Positions 50,401-58,436 of a stretch of 64,000 nt of DNA are shown here, piece after piece. Made by a program: the position numbers and the translations under genes. Source of the stretch: Saccharomycopsis phalli (Eukaryota; Ascomycota; Saccharomycetes; Ascoideales; Saccharomycopsidaceae). Positions within the stretch are counted from its first letter, which is position 1; each line of letters begins with the position of its first letter. The notes beneath the pieces were generated by a model that worked only from the letters and a program-made list of their open reading frames with translations, did not search any database and was not told where the DNA came from. The DNA is taken from NCBI GenBank assembly GCA_020342235.1, contig CP073213.1, forward strand, positions 908,501-972,500, in the 5' to 3' direction.

Positions 50401-50667
50401 AAATTGATAAATGAATTGGTTAATGCCGAGTTTATCCCTTTCATGTAACCAGGAGTTTAAGACTTCTTTCCTGCTTGACGAGAGGTTCAAATACCTTCTA
50501 ATATGGCGCTGGAGTAATCTACTGGCCTTGTCTTCTTTCTTCTGCTGCAATCTTCTGGCACGATCCTTTGCGGTTTTCTGGATAACCGAGCCTCTATTTA
50601 CCGAACTACTGGTCCCTCCCAAATTAACTACTCTTCCTCTTCTAAACTCGCCGTTGAATAGCTCCAT
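47485..50667 (-). CDS. HUL5: Hul5, HECT ubiquitin ligase (E3/E4)
   Basis: 1060 aa. The N-terminus has an IQ-like basic helix (about 28-60: RARRLQQKKEDKASRLLQRHIRRYL), as in Hul5/UBE3B/UBE3C. The HECT domain begins at about 690 (VTFLDSYGQPEAGIDGGGLTKEFLT) and runs to the end. The thioester Cys is Cys1028 in LTCVNLLKLPNY, and the extreme C-terminus GFDLS matches Hul5. Length fits S. cerevisiae Hul5 (910 aa) with insertions. Role: proteasome-associated chain-elongating ligase that helps destroy misfolded proteins after heat shock. A patch of SSAFG/STTHE/SSTRE 15-nt repeats at about 49110-49203 gives a disordered insert. The ATG at 50665-50667 is the natural start. Confidence 0.93.
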   Translation of the reverse strand: MELFNGEFRRGRVVNLGGTSSSVNRGSVIQKTAKDRARRLQQKKEDKASRLLQRHIRRYLNLSSSRKEVLNSWLHERDKLGINQFIYQFTYFYLHVKDQDRASNLECVYERVQKERKSISRFNLKTLFHVLVEGLKDQSQAIAIFQILNCMSDVVISQGTLKSGTLFDFVREYLKSPDTKEIASKVIIHYYLQDHIGALQLLGGDLSPDSLQIVGNIVKNLSDEDLCEFQSSVVVLKKILVVSSCSRIAQDGITHNKDIAEFIVGFTKILSITNFTIEDENKANDDASVRVSHAVYSQIDYLYCKEFISYIFQMVNARQLSDADIFRLYYSLLKLNSNDIKKTSNLFTSLFTTPNMVAYLRELLFNNPLFTEITSMNVQKLTENNNSEFLMMIIPELLGKPQSLPNETFFFKDFYVFLQALIRWLILQTHYELKHLPKVRNKDTTKFFTCDEFQLVACFLRNLSLLIIWNYSWIYSLYDYSSDPESVSVSNAFGSSAFGSSAFGSTTHESSTRESSAFGHSHFGKIDPKSVSITFDDITELKDAVVKVLNRINFIDSQLGLFPEGFWLTETESLRSDSFVQFVIDSRKKHPELFSHDDEDQEDQKTLDRRLLILQELPFFVSFYVRAKIFQSYIHVDKEELGNLTFSVPFLNQWSNIPASNQVKIRRSSLLNDSFEAFDRAGDTFKFPLQVTFLDSYGQPEAGIDGGGLTKEFLTSVVKEGFDPKNRMFKETGSRQVMPNPDIYLNIHYNPKFQDSPVLRDSEVKYFRQLHFMGKIIGKCLYESILVDVDLATLFLKKWRQTGDKSSVFDELEQVDSNLYQGLLKLLKLDDSFFKDSGMTFSVSERVTYVIPGSDTIDVDTGEIITELPVERQETFNIDLIPGGSKVPVNGSNKLAFMNALAKFKLDKLIYLQTDYFLKGLNSIIPAEWLDMFNTAELQTLISGGRKDINVDDLESNTNYGEYDKGDITIKLFWQVVREITPEERAKLVKFVTSVPRAPLLGFKSLLPKFAIQQAGNDLERLPTALTCVNLLKLPNYQDKQLLKEKLLYAISSHAGFDLS
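49110..49203 (-). repeat. In-frame 15-nt repeat within HUL5
   Basis: On the plus strand the unit is (A/G)GCACTTGATCCAA with variants. It encodes repeated (S/N)AFGS pentapeptides, degrading into STTHE, SSTRE and SAFGH. The 15-nt period keeps the frame, so it only adds a flexible insert to the ligase. Confidence 0.75.
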
Positions 50668-50828
50668 TTTATTGTCACAAGCATAGGCAAATCCGCCATC
50701 GACTTAAAAAGACGACCCGCGAGGATGGTATACAAAGTACCCTAGATGCATTTGTCAATGATCCGGTTAGATTTATTTATGGTTCTAGCCATACTAGGCT
50801 CTACATTTGTCTATCATTGGTAAAAAAT

Positions 50829-53800
50829 TTATTCAGTGACCCATTGGCCATTTATTTTGTTTTGGACCACGCGAATCGGTGGCAAGTCCCACTGGACTGT
50901 AGCTCCGAATCTAGGGACTACGTAGCACCGCTGCTTCTTTGGATTGACAAGCTCTGGTCCATAAGGAGGTCCCAATGGTTTTGAGTATGTCAATAGATTT
51001 GTGCCCTTGGCAAGGTTCCCAAGTGCCTTGCCCCCAATATCCGTCAATGGTCTCATTCTGACCTTTTTACCGGTAGCATTCAAGTCTAAAGTGAGGTACA
51101 CCATGTAATCTGGCGGAGACTCGCCGCTGATGATCGACGAAGGGTGAATGTAGACGTGCGAATCCAACTCAGAGGCGTCGTAAGAGTCCTTTACCAGGTA
51201 TATTGGAGTGTAGGGAATGGTGTTTATAGTCATTCTCTTGTTTATTCTAATATCTGAGTCGATCAAGTCAGACCGGATAGCGACCTGGTCAATGAACCCC
51301 GTAGTGATGATTTGCTTCATGGCAAATACTTGTGCCTTGGTTGGCGGCTTCAATTTCATCTCCTTTTCGTAGTTGACCTCGACTCCGATATTCTCCTTGG
51401 AAGTGTTTACCTTCACAATGTAGATCAACTGCCTTCTAAGCTTGTTGATCTCTTCCACCAGCTTGTGGCGCATGAAATTGTCCCGGATGAATCCATCCCG
51501 TTTGCTCTTGTCCTTGTAAAACTCCACTGCACAAATCGCCGACAAGAGCTTGAGCGCATCGGAATTCTTGTCCAAGCTACAGAACTTGGCCTGGGTCTCT
51601 CTGTACCTGCTCAACAAGTCGCGCATTCGGTCCTTCTTGTCCAACTTGGCATTGTATTTTGCATCATCCTTATCACTATCCTCACTGTTGAGAAAATTGT
51701 AGTCGATTCCCAAGTCCACCTCTGTCAAAAAAGGGTCCCCTACCGACAAGATACAGACAATGGCAATGATATACGGCAAGCAATTGACCTGGTTGCCGGA
51801 TAATAATATCTTGGCAAACCGCGGACTCACTGGGAACAAACTCATGGACTTGCCTAGCTCAGTAACGACCTTGTTTTCGTCCAACGCTTTCAAGTTCTGG
51901 AGAAGCTTCTCGGCCTTGGAGAGGTCCCGAGCCGCGACGGGAGTCGGGAACGGGAAGTTTATAATGTTGTCAATGCCAATGCTTTTCATTTGGAGAATGA
52001 CGCTCTCGATTGGCATCCGCAATATCTCAGGTACAGAAAACTTGTCAAACTCGCCAAACACCGCCGACGAGTAGAGCCGGTATGTGTGGCCGGGACCCGT
52101 CCGGCCCGCCCGCCCGGACCGCTGCTCGGCACTCGCCTGCAGCACCCACGAGACCGCATAGCTCTGGACGGAGTTCTTGAGCAACTTCTGTTTGGAACGT
52201 CCCGAGTCCACGACGTATTTAATATTTGGGATGGTGATGGAAGTCTCGGCGACGTTGGTGGATATAATACACATCCGCGCGTCTCCAGGAGGGTCTTGGA
52301 ACACTTTCATCTGCTCGTTGGTCGGCAAGAGAGAGTACAATGGTAATACATACAACGGGTCTTCTGACGTCTGTCCGTCTTCAAGGGATTCTTCAAACCC
52401 TTCCTCTTCATCCTCATCCTCCTCATCAACGTCTTGTTCTTCTTCGTTCAAATCTTCTGGTACGTCAAACTCCACCTCCTCGTCTTCCACCTCTACATTC
52501 TTGGAATTCACCTTCAACTCCACGGCCTCCTCATACTCTTGCTGTTTTGCTGGAAACCGCTGGCGCAATCGCTTCACCAATTGGACAATCTCTTGCTGGC
52601 TCGTCAAAAACACCAATATCCCGCCCCTTGGAAGCCGCTGATGGATCTTGCACACCTTGTTGTATGCCTCCTCCACGTAATCGTACGGTGTCCGCTTGTT
52701 AAAATGAACCGCCACAGGGTACATTCTTGCGTCGACCTTGATAATCGGCGGCGCCTCTTTGAACAAGTTCTTGTTCTCAGCAAAGTCAGACACCCTCAAT
52801 GTGGCCGACATGATCACCAACTTGAGCCGGTTCTGCTTCTTGGCACGAAGCTGCACAATCCGGCTCAACATCCCAATTAAAATATCCGTATTGACGTTAC
52901 GCTCGTGTGCCTCGTCAATAATAATCACACTGTACTTGGTCAAGAGAAAGTCCGACATCATCTCCCTCAACAACACACCATCGGTCATCAACTTTATCTT
53001 GGTCTTCTTGCTGACGTTACTATCAAACCGGATCTGGTATGCGACCTTGTCCCCGTGATTTCCCAACTCCTTCTTCAATCTCTCCGCCATTGACATTGCT
53101 GCAACTCGTCGGGGCTGCGTCACTCCAATCATGCCCCCATACCCAGACCTCGAGTCGCCATACCCAGCTTCAAACAAAAACTGTGGCACTTGTGTGGTTT
53201 TCCCGGACCCAGTCTCTCCGCAAATAATCACAGTGTCATTATACTTGATTTCCTCCATGATTTTGTGCTCCTCCTTGAATACTGGCAAGTCCATCCGCTG
53301 CTCTTGGACCTCGGCACTCCGAATCACTTCAACCAGAAACGCCTTGTCCGTTCCTCCTTTTTGGTATATTTTGATTTCCTCCTCGTCACTCAATGCCGCT
53401 CGATCTTCCTGTCTATCCACTGGTTTGTAGTCTATATCGAGTATAGGCGTTGGGGCAGACTTTTCGGTCCTCAGCTCGATCCACTGCATAAACTCAGATG
53501 CCTTGGAATTTAACGGTTGCGCAGCTCTGTGAATAGAAAGCGACTCTTTTTTGCTCTTGACTTCACTATCTTCGTCTTCACTATCTTCCTCGTCACTCTC
53601 ATCTTCACTTTCACTGTCATTGTCTCCATTTGCTTCATCTTCAGACCCAATTTCAACGTCCCCATCATCATTACCAAATCCTGTAAATTCATCCTCTTCT
53701 TCTTCTTCCTCTTCTTCTTCATCCTCTTCTTCTTCATCCTCTTCTTCTTCATCCTCTTCTTCTCCCTCTTCTTCTCCCTCCTCTTCTCCCTCCTCCTCAT

Positions 53801-54293
53801 CATCATCACTCGACTGAAACAACTCTTCATCCTCAATTTTCTGCCTCTTTCTTTCTTGCTCAGCCAATTTCTCTTTCCATGTATACGTCTTTCTCTTTTT
53901 GCTCACCTTCGTTATATTATCAAATCCTTTTATACTCCCTCGATTATCAATAAATCCACCACTCTTCACTGTCTTTGTCTCCTGCTCTATTCCCGCTTCT
54001 TCCTCGCTATTCTCATCAACGTCATTCTTCTCATCGGCAATATTATCTTCGGAAGCATTCTCGTCGACAATATTTTCATCTACAACATTCTCCGCCTTCT
54101 TCTTCTTCTTTTTATTTTTCTTCTTCTTTCTCTTACTCGGCTGCTCTTCCACTGGCTTCTTTTCCTCCTTCTTTGTGACAGGCGTAAAAGAATTCTCCAA
54201 TTGCGAAATCTTATTAATCAAATCCAAGGCCTCTTCCCTACGAGACTGCTTGGCCAAATAATCAGCCTTCCGTTGCTTTGCTGATTTCGCCAT
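50829..54293 (-). CDS. ECM16: Ecm16/Dhr1 DEAH-box RNA helicase for 18S rRNA processing
   Basis: 1154 aa. The N-terminus is basic and then contains an extended Glu/Asp run (about 155-240) before the helicase core. DEAH motifs: I GETGSGKT (359-366), II DEAHER (about 460), III SATLRVSDF, and VI with QRSGRAGRTGPGHTYRLYSS. Late helicase-associated and OB-fold domains follow. This matches Ecm16/Dhr1 (human DHX37), needed to release U3 snoRNA from pre-18S rRNA. An acidic insert (about 600-660, EEEQDVDEEDEDEEEG) interrupts the second RecA lobe, as is usual in this subfamily. A CTG codon at 52140-52142 (residue 718) falls at the invariant Ser of W(V/I)S(Q/K)AS, evidence for CTG=Ser decoding. The ATG at 54291-54293 is the natural start. 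Confidence 0.94.
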   Translation of the reverse strand: MAKSAKQRKADYLAKQSRREEALDLINKISQLENSFTPVTKKEEKKPVEEQPSKRKKKKNKKKKKKAENVVDENIVDENASEDNIADEKNDVDENSEEEAGIEQETKTVKSGGFIDNRGSIKGFDNITKVSKKRKTYTWKEKLAEQERKRQKIEDEELFQSSDDDEEEGEEEGEEEGEEEDEEEEDEEEEDEEEEEEEEEDEFTGFGNDDGDVEIGSEDEANGDNDSESEDESDEEDSEDEDSEVKSKKESLSIHRAAQPLNSKASEFMQWIELRTEKSAPTPILDIDYKPVDRQEDRAALSDEEEIKIYQKGGTDKAFLVEVIRSAEVQEQRMDLPVFKEEHKIMEEIKYNDTVIICGETGSGKTTQVPQFLFEAGYGDSRSGYGGMIGVTQPRRVAAMSMAERLKKELGNHGDKVAYQIRFDSNVSKKTKIKLMTDGVLLREMMSDFLLTKYSVIIIDEAHERNVNTDILIGMLSRIVQLRAKKQNRLKLVIMSATLRVSDFAENKNLFKEAPPIIKVDARMYPVAVHFNKRTPYDYVEEAYNKVCKIHQRLPRGGILVFLTSQQEIVQLVKRLRQRFPAKQQEYEEAVELKVNSKNVEVEDEEVEFDVPEDLNEEEQDVDEEDEDEEEGFEESLEDGQTSEDPLYVLPLYSLLPTNEQMKVFQDPPGDARMCIISTNVAETSITIPNIKYVVDSGRSKQKLLKNSVQSYAVSWVLQASAEQRSGRAGRTGPGHTYRLYSSAVFGEFDKFSVPEILRMPIESVILQMKSIGIDNIINFPFPTPVAARDLSKAEKLLQNLKALDENKVVTELGKSMSLFPVSPRFAKILLSGNQVNCLPYIIAIVCILSVGDPFLTEVDLGIDYNFLNSEDSDKDDAKYNAKLDKKDRMRDLLSRYRETQAKFCSLDKNSDALKLLSAICAVEFYKDKSKRDGFIRDNFMRHKLVEEINKLRRQLIYIVKVNTSKENIGVEVNYEKEMKLKPPTKAQVFAMKQIITTGFIDQVAIRSDLIDSDIRINKRMTINTIPYTPIYLVKDSYDASELDSHVYIHPSSIISGESPPDYMVYLTLDLNATGKKVRMRPLTDIGGKALGNLAKGTNLLTYSKPLGPPYGPELVNPKKQRCYVVPRFGATVQWDLPPIRVVQNKINGQWVTE

Positions 54294-54381
54294 TACTTTT
54301 CATCATGTCGCATAATTTTTTTTTCTCTACTGTCATCGCATGTCACGTGTACACAGCTCTGCTAAATAGTATCATATATTA

Positions 54382-55188
54382 TTACATAATTAAAGACTGC
54401 AAGTCATTACTGCTCAAGCCGTCTTCTTCTTCGACTTGTGTGTAAGTTCTCTTGGATGGAGAGCGTCCTCCGTCGAATAGTTGTCGTTCAGCCTTCTCAG
54501 CTAACTTGGGCAATTGGTGCTCAAACTGCAAGTCTGGAATGTTTCCAATATCCAACTTGCACTCGCCGCTGAACTGGGCAGCAATAGGCTGCCTCTTTAT
54601 TAAACAGTCGCTCTGACTTTCCTCTATCTCAAACTGCCCAATCTCAATTTCAATATCTGGGATTTCATCAAACGATATGGAGCTGTTCATGTCCACTTCT
54701 CTTTGGATGCTGCTCTTTTGAGGCACTGGGCTTCTGGTGTGAAAGAATCTCAAGTCAGAGTCTGACAATTGCGGTACATTTTCTGGCTGATAAGGGATGG
54801 CAGGCGGCCCCTTGGGAACGGTCTCTATTTCCATATCATGCTCAAATAGCCGCTCTCTTTCCTGTGTGTTTTTGCTGACTGGCTTGCTCTGTGGCAGGGA
54901 GTCGCGCTGGATGCTCAACTTCTTCTTTAGTTCCTGGTCGCCAAGCAATAGACTGCTGGTTTTCTTCAACGTTTTCTTCCGCTGGCCTAGTCTGTTTTGA
55001 TTGGCCCTATTTGTGTCAGTATCTCGAGGCTTTAGCCCTTTGATATTCCCATCGCTCGCCACATTGACAGTGCCCTTTACTTTTAACGCGTTGTTTGGGC
55101 GTTTCGTGTCTTGTTTTATCAACTTATCCTTGCCCGTATTCTCATACGTCCGCACGTTTTCTTTATTTAGATACCCTAGGCCAGACAT
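54382..55188 (-). CDS. PDS1: Securin (Pds1), separase inhibitor
   Basis: 268 aa from the ATG at 55186-55188; four further codons lead to a TTG, which I exclude. The KEN box is at residues 9-11 (LNKENVRTY). Destruction-box-type RxxL sequences are RDSLPQSKP (95-103) and RERL (111-114). The separase-binding region DMEIETVPKGPPAIPYQPENV (about 118-137) aligns with S. cerevisiae Pds1 DIEIAPQRQEPLPYVPEGY, followed by matching Asp/Leu and SP positions. The C-terminus GLSSNDLQSLI also parallels Pds1. Acidic and Lys/Arg clusters fill the rest, as expected of a disordered inhibitor. Role: binds separase Esp1 until APC/C-Cdc20 degrades it at anaphase. It is shorter than S. cerevisiae Pds1 (373 aa). It lies 88 bp downstream of the ECM16 start, on the same strand. 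Confidence 0.82.
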   Translation of the reverse strand: MSGLGYLNKENVRTYENTGKDKLIKQDTKRPNNALKVKGTVNVASDGNIKGLKPRDTDTNRANQNRLGQRKKTLKKTSSLLLGDQELKKKLSIQRDSLPQSKPVSKNTQERERLFEHDMEIETVPKGPPAIPYQPENVPQLSDSDLRFFHTRSPVPQKSSIQREVDMNSSISFDEIPDIEIEIGQFEIEESQSDCLIKRQPIAAQFSGECKLDIGNIPDLQFEHQLPKLAEKAERQLFDGGRSPSKRTYTQVEEEDGLSSNDLQSLIM

Positions 55189-55431
55189 TTTGCAATACAA
55201 GACTTGTGTGGCCGTCTGTTTAACAGTATGTATTGAAACTACGGTGCAAAGTCAACATTGCATCGCCGGGTAATACACAAAACGTGTTTACACATTTCCT
55301 ATTGAGGCGATATGTAAACACCCCCGATTGCCCCCCGATTTCGTATGAGGGGGTGTAGAGCTGACCACATGAAAAACCCACAAAATGTGCAATAGTGAAA
55401 AACTAGACAAGTTGTAGATGAGGTTATAACG
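55189..55431. promoter_or_regulatory. PDS1/XDJ1 divergent promoter with forkhead-type and Reb1-like sites
   Basis: About 243 bp between the PDS1 ATG and the XDJ1 5' end. Forkhead-type sites: TGTTTAC at 55285-55291 and GTAAACA at 55314-55320, in opposite orientation. A Reb1-like CGGGTAA lies at 55267-55273, 79 bp before the PDS1 ATG, and a doubled CCCCCGATT at about 55320-55344. Forkhead factors drive mitotic genes in yeasts, which would fit a securin. Confidence 0.4.
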
Positions 55432-56763
55432 AGTACGTGGAATATATCCGGATCGGAGCGAATAACTAACACTTTAGTGGAGCTAAATTATTACGAAGTA
55501 CTAGGAGTCGAGAGAAGTGCCGACGGCACTGAAATCAAGAAAGCCTATCGGAAAGCAGCGCTTCGATTCCATCCGGACAAAAACCCAGATGCCGACGCCG
55601 CCGACAAGTTTAAAGAAGTATCCACGGCATACGAAGTTTTGTCTGACGAGATAAAACGTGCAGAGTATGATGTGCAGCTTGATGGCGGCCCTGTGCCTGA
55701 ATTTGGCTATGGTGGAGACGCTGATTTTGAAGCCCAAGATTTTTTCAACTTCTTCAACGACATGAAGGGAGGTGCCCATCGGCATCGCAAAGCAAGTGGT
55801 AGGGCTGCTGGTCAGATGAAGACGGATGATGCACATTTAAACGTTAATGTGACCCTTGAGGACTTGTTCAAGGGCAAAATCGTCAAGATCAATAGTACCC
55901 GGGATGTGCTTTGCAAAGTGTGCCATGGAAGCGGAGCAAAGCCGAAATCGGTGCCAAAGGACTGTTCTGTGTGTAGCGGAAACGGTTATGTGAGAAAGTT
56001 GCGGCGTGTGGGCCCAGGGATGGTTACTAAGGACTATGTGGACTGTAAGAATTGTGGTGCCAGTGGAAAAGTTTTCCGGACCAAGGACAATTGTAAACGG
56101 TGCAGTGGTAAGGGATTATCCGAGGAAACCAAGATCTTGGAGTTTAGCATACCCAAGGGATCTGTCTCTGGAGATGAGGTTGTATTAACAGGGGAGTCTG
56201 ACGAAGCCATGCACAAGCAGCCTGGTGACGTGATCTTGAAGTTTTTACAGACACCACACGCTGTCTTTGAGCGTGCCCAGGATGATTTGTATGCCACTGT
56301 GGAAATCTCATTGAATGAGGCCTTGTGTGGGTTCCGACGGGTGGTCTTGAGCCATTTAGACGGGACTGGCATGCGGCTCAGTGTGCCACGGGGCAAAGTC
56401 GTGCGGCCAAACGATACGATCAAGGTTCCAGGCCAAGGGATGCCGGTGGTGAACTCTGATTCGCGAGGTGACCTCTACTTGAAGGTGAAGGTGGTTTTCC
56501 CGCCAGATAACTGGTGCAGTGACTCGACGGACATTGCGCGACTCAAGGCAGTGCTTCCCGGCGAGAGTTCGGGGACGTTTTGTGACGTGGACGACACGTA
56601 CAACAACATCCACGACGTGAGCTTTACTGTATTAAGCGAGCAGGAGGAGGAAGCGCGGCACAAGGCAGAGGAGACTGAGCAGGAGACCGGATACACCAAC
56701 GGTGGAGGGTTTCGGGGCCAGGAATCTGACTTTGTTGAGGAGACTAGCTGTGCTACCCAATAG
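55432..56763 (+). CDS. XDJ1: Xdj1-type class I J-protein with farnesylation motif (one intron, ATG split by intron)
   Basis: I infer exon 1 ends at A55432 and exon 2 is 55478-56763, giving 428 aa starting [13 protein letters not shown]. The J domain (1-70, with HPD in RFHPDKNP) is followed by a Gly-poor linker [12 protein letters not shown]. Then come the four CxxCxGxG zinc-finger units ([32 protein letters not shown]) and the substrate-binding beta domains. The C-terminus CATQ is a CaaX box like the CASQ of Ydj1. Blocks such as [21 protein letters not shown] and [23 protein letters not shown] match S. cerevisiae Xdj1 rather than Ydj1. Role: Hsp70 co-chaperone, farnesyl-anchored, linked to mitochondrial outer membrane import. 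The unspliced frame would begin at a GTG. Confidence 0.82.
   Translation, partial: STWNISGSERITNTLVELNYYEVLGVERSADGTEIKKAYRKAALRFHPDKNPDADAADKFKEVSTAYEVLSDEIKRAEYDVQLDGGPVPEFGYGGDADFEAQDFFNFFNDMKGGAHRHRKASGRAAGQMKTDDAHLNVNVTLEDLFKGKIVKINSTRDVLCKVCHGSGAKPKSVPKDCSVCSGNGYVRKLRRVGPGMVTKDYVDCKNCGASGKVFRTKDNCKRCSGKGLSEETKILEFSIPKGSVSGDEVVLTGESDEAMHKQPGDVILKFLQTPHAVFERAQDDLYATVEISLNEALCGFRRVVLSHLDGTGMRLSVPRGKVVRPNDTIKVPGQGMPVVNSDSRGDLYLKVKVVFPPDNWCSDSTDIARLKAVLPGESSGTFCDVDDTYNNIHDVSFTVLSEQEEEARHKAEETEQETGYTNGGGFRGQESDFVEETSCATQ
55433..55477 (+). other. XDJ1: Inferred XDJ1 intron, 45 nt, splitting the start codon (A|TG)
   Basis: 5' splice site GTACGT (55433-55438), branch point AACTAAC (55464-55470), 3' TAG at 55475-55477. 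Joining A55432 to TG at 55478-55479 creates the only in-frame ATG ahead of the J domain. The length equals that of the MOT1 intron. Confidence 0.68.
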
Positions 56764-56882
56764 ATGCCGATATAGAGTGCAAATTACTAGAGAGCAGATT
56801 ACTTGATGATAGTGATACCTAATATTTATTTCCGTCTGTTAATAGTTAATATTATTTACATGTTTATAAATGCCATTGGCAG

Positions 56883-56953
56883 TAGACTGGAATGGTGTTT
56901 CACCAGACCTTGCAATGTTAGACTAGAATGGTGCTTGCACCAGACCATTGACG
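56883..56953. repeat. 36-bp tandem duplication
   Basis: TAGACT(G/A)GAATGGTG(T/C)TT... occurs at 56883-56918 and 56919-56953, with CACCAGACC in both units and a few mismatches. Confidence 0.85.
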
Positions 56954-57056
56954 TGTGGCAACTTGTACAAGATATTGCCATGTCTTGCTTTGACGCTGTG
57001 CTCGACATTTACATTTTTATTTATTCGACTTGTACTTTTATCTTGACAGTTGATTT

Positions 57057-57178
57057 GACGGTGACAGACTTTACTCTGACATGGCCTTGACACAGTCTTG
57101 ACACTTTACTGACACAGCATTGACACTTTACTCTGACACAACACAGCATTGGCACCACATTGACACCACATTGACACC
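57057..57178. repeat. Degenerate TTGACAC-type tandem array
   Basis: Units around TTGACAC / CATTGACACTTTACTC / ACATTGACACC recur through the interval with changing spacing. The last units, ACATTGACACC, are nearly perfect 11-bp repeats. Confidence 0.75.
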
Positions 57179-57229
57179 CTCCTGTATTCCACATAGTCAT
57201 TAAATCACCCACAAAACCATACCCTAGCC

Positions 57230-58378
57230 TCACTTGTCCGCGTCAAAATTCGCCAACCTCTCCTCATTATACTGCTTCTCCACATGCTCGATAATCTCGT
57301 CGAGCTTCGTGCCATTCATACAATTGTCGACATCGTGCATGGAAAACCCGCACCGGTGGTCTGTGATCCGATTCTGACTGAAGTTATACGTCCGGATCTT
57401 GTCTGACCGGTCTGTCGTCGTCACCTGCGACGTCCGGAGCTTCCTTTCCTTCTCGGCCTTTTCAATGCGCTCCTTCTCGGCCAACCGTGCCCGAAGAATG
57501 GCAAACGCCTTGGCCTTGTTCTTGTGCTGCGACCGTTCGTCCTGCATCGACACAACAATCCCCGACGGATAATGTGTGAGCCGCACAGCAGAGTCGGTGG
57601 TGTTCACATGCTGGCCGCCTTTCCCTCGTGCACGCATCACATCGATCCGGATCTCGTCTGGTTTGAACGCCCGCTCGTCGTCGCCGCTGCTGCTGCTATC
57701 AGAGATCTTGGGAAGCACCACAACAGCCGCAGTGGAAGTGTGTGTCCGGCCTTTTGTCTCGGTTTCGGGAACTCGCTGCACTCGGTGGACACCACGCTCA
57801 AATTTGATGGGCTTGTACGATCCAGGCTCGTCAATCTGGAGCGTAGCCTCGATGATTCCCTTGCCCTCCTTTTCGGTCTTGCTGATGACTTGGTACGGCC
57901 ACTTCTTGCTGGCTGCATACCCAATGTACATGTTGAGCAAGTCCTCGGCGAAAATACACGCCTCGTCGCCACCAACACCAGGCCGCAACTCTATAATACA
58001 TCCCTTTGAGTCAAACGGGTGCGGTGGGAGGAACATCAACCGCAATTTCGCCGACAATGCCTCAAGATCAGGTACAAGTGTCTGGAGCTCGTGCTCGGCC
58101 TCGGTCTTGAGAAGCTGGTCCTCCTCGGAATTGAGAAGCGCATTGAGCTCGTTGTACTCGTCCACCTGCGCCTTGTACCTGTTATACAGCTCAATGATCG
58201 TGCTCAACTCGGAGTACTTCTTTTGGTCCGCAACATCAAAGCTTTGGCCGTCGCTGAGTTTTAACTGGAGCGCATCCAAGCTCTGGCCCAACTGCGTTGC
58301 CCGGTTCACCAACGACGGCTTGAGCAAAAAATCTACAGAATACCGCCGGCAGAGACGTAGTCGTTGCCAAAGTGCCAT
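57230..58378 (-). CDS. MRF1: Mrf1, mitochondrial class I peptide chain release factor
   Basis: 382 aa. The stop-codon recognition region around VQRVPETETKGRTHTSTAAV is followed by the catalytic GGQ loop (254-256) in ARGKGGQHVNTTDSAVRLTHYPSG, the hallmark of RF1-type release factors. SMQDERSQHKNKAKAFAIL and NRITDHRCGFSMHDVDNCMNG are further family blocks. The N-terminus MALWQRLRLCRRYS is basic and fits a mitochondrial presequence. Role: releases completed mitochondrial-encoded proteins at UAA/UAG. Length is close to S. cerevisiae Mrf1 (413 aa). It is divergent from VPS55 through a very short intergenic region with a Reb1-like site. Confidence 0.95.
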   Translation of the reverse strand: MALWQRLRLCRRYSVDFLLKPSLVNRATQLGQSLDALQLKLSDGQSFDVADQKKYSELSTIIELYNRYKAQVDEYNELNALLNSEEDQLLKTEAEHELQTLVPDLEALSAKLRLMFLPPHPFDSKGCIIELRPGVGGDEACIFAEDLLNMYIGYAASKKWPYQVISKTEKEGKGIIEATLQIDEPGSYKPIKFERGVHRVQRVPETETKGRTHTSTAAVVVLPKISDSSSSGDDERAFKPDEIRIDVMRARGKGGQHVNTTDSAVRLTHYPSGIVVSMQDERSQHKNKAKAFAILRARLAEKERIEKAEKERKLRTSQVTTTDRSDKIRTYNFSQNRITDHRCGFSMHDVDNCMNGTKLDEIIEHVEKQYNEERLANFDADK

Positions 58379-58436
58379 ATTCCTACCCCAGCCCTATAAT
58401 CTGGAAAATCCTGTCTAGCTACGCGTTACCCGGCAC
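58379..58436. promoter_or_regulatory. MRF1/VPS55 divergent promoter with Reb1-like TTACCCG
   Basis: TTACCCG at 58426-58432, overlapping ACGCGT at 58421-58426. It is 48 bp before the MRF1 ATG but only 4 bp before the first VPS55 ATG, which suggests VPS55 may start at the next in-frame ATG (58473). Confidence 0.4.

Larger units (their letters stand above)
56764..57229. other. Convergent XDJ1/MRF1 gap with two repeats
   Basis: 466 bp between the two stop codons. It contains a 36-bp duplication (56883-56953) and a TTGACAC-rich array (57057-57178). No gene is seen. Confidence 0.6.

Noticed and set aside
53517-54284. 255-codon plus-strand frame opposite the ECM16 acidic and basic N-terminus
   Set aside because: Its Phe/Leu/Ile-rich or Ser-rich translations are low-complexity reflections of the Glu/Lys codon runs in ECM16, and the helicase frame is the conserved one.
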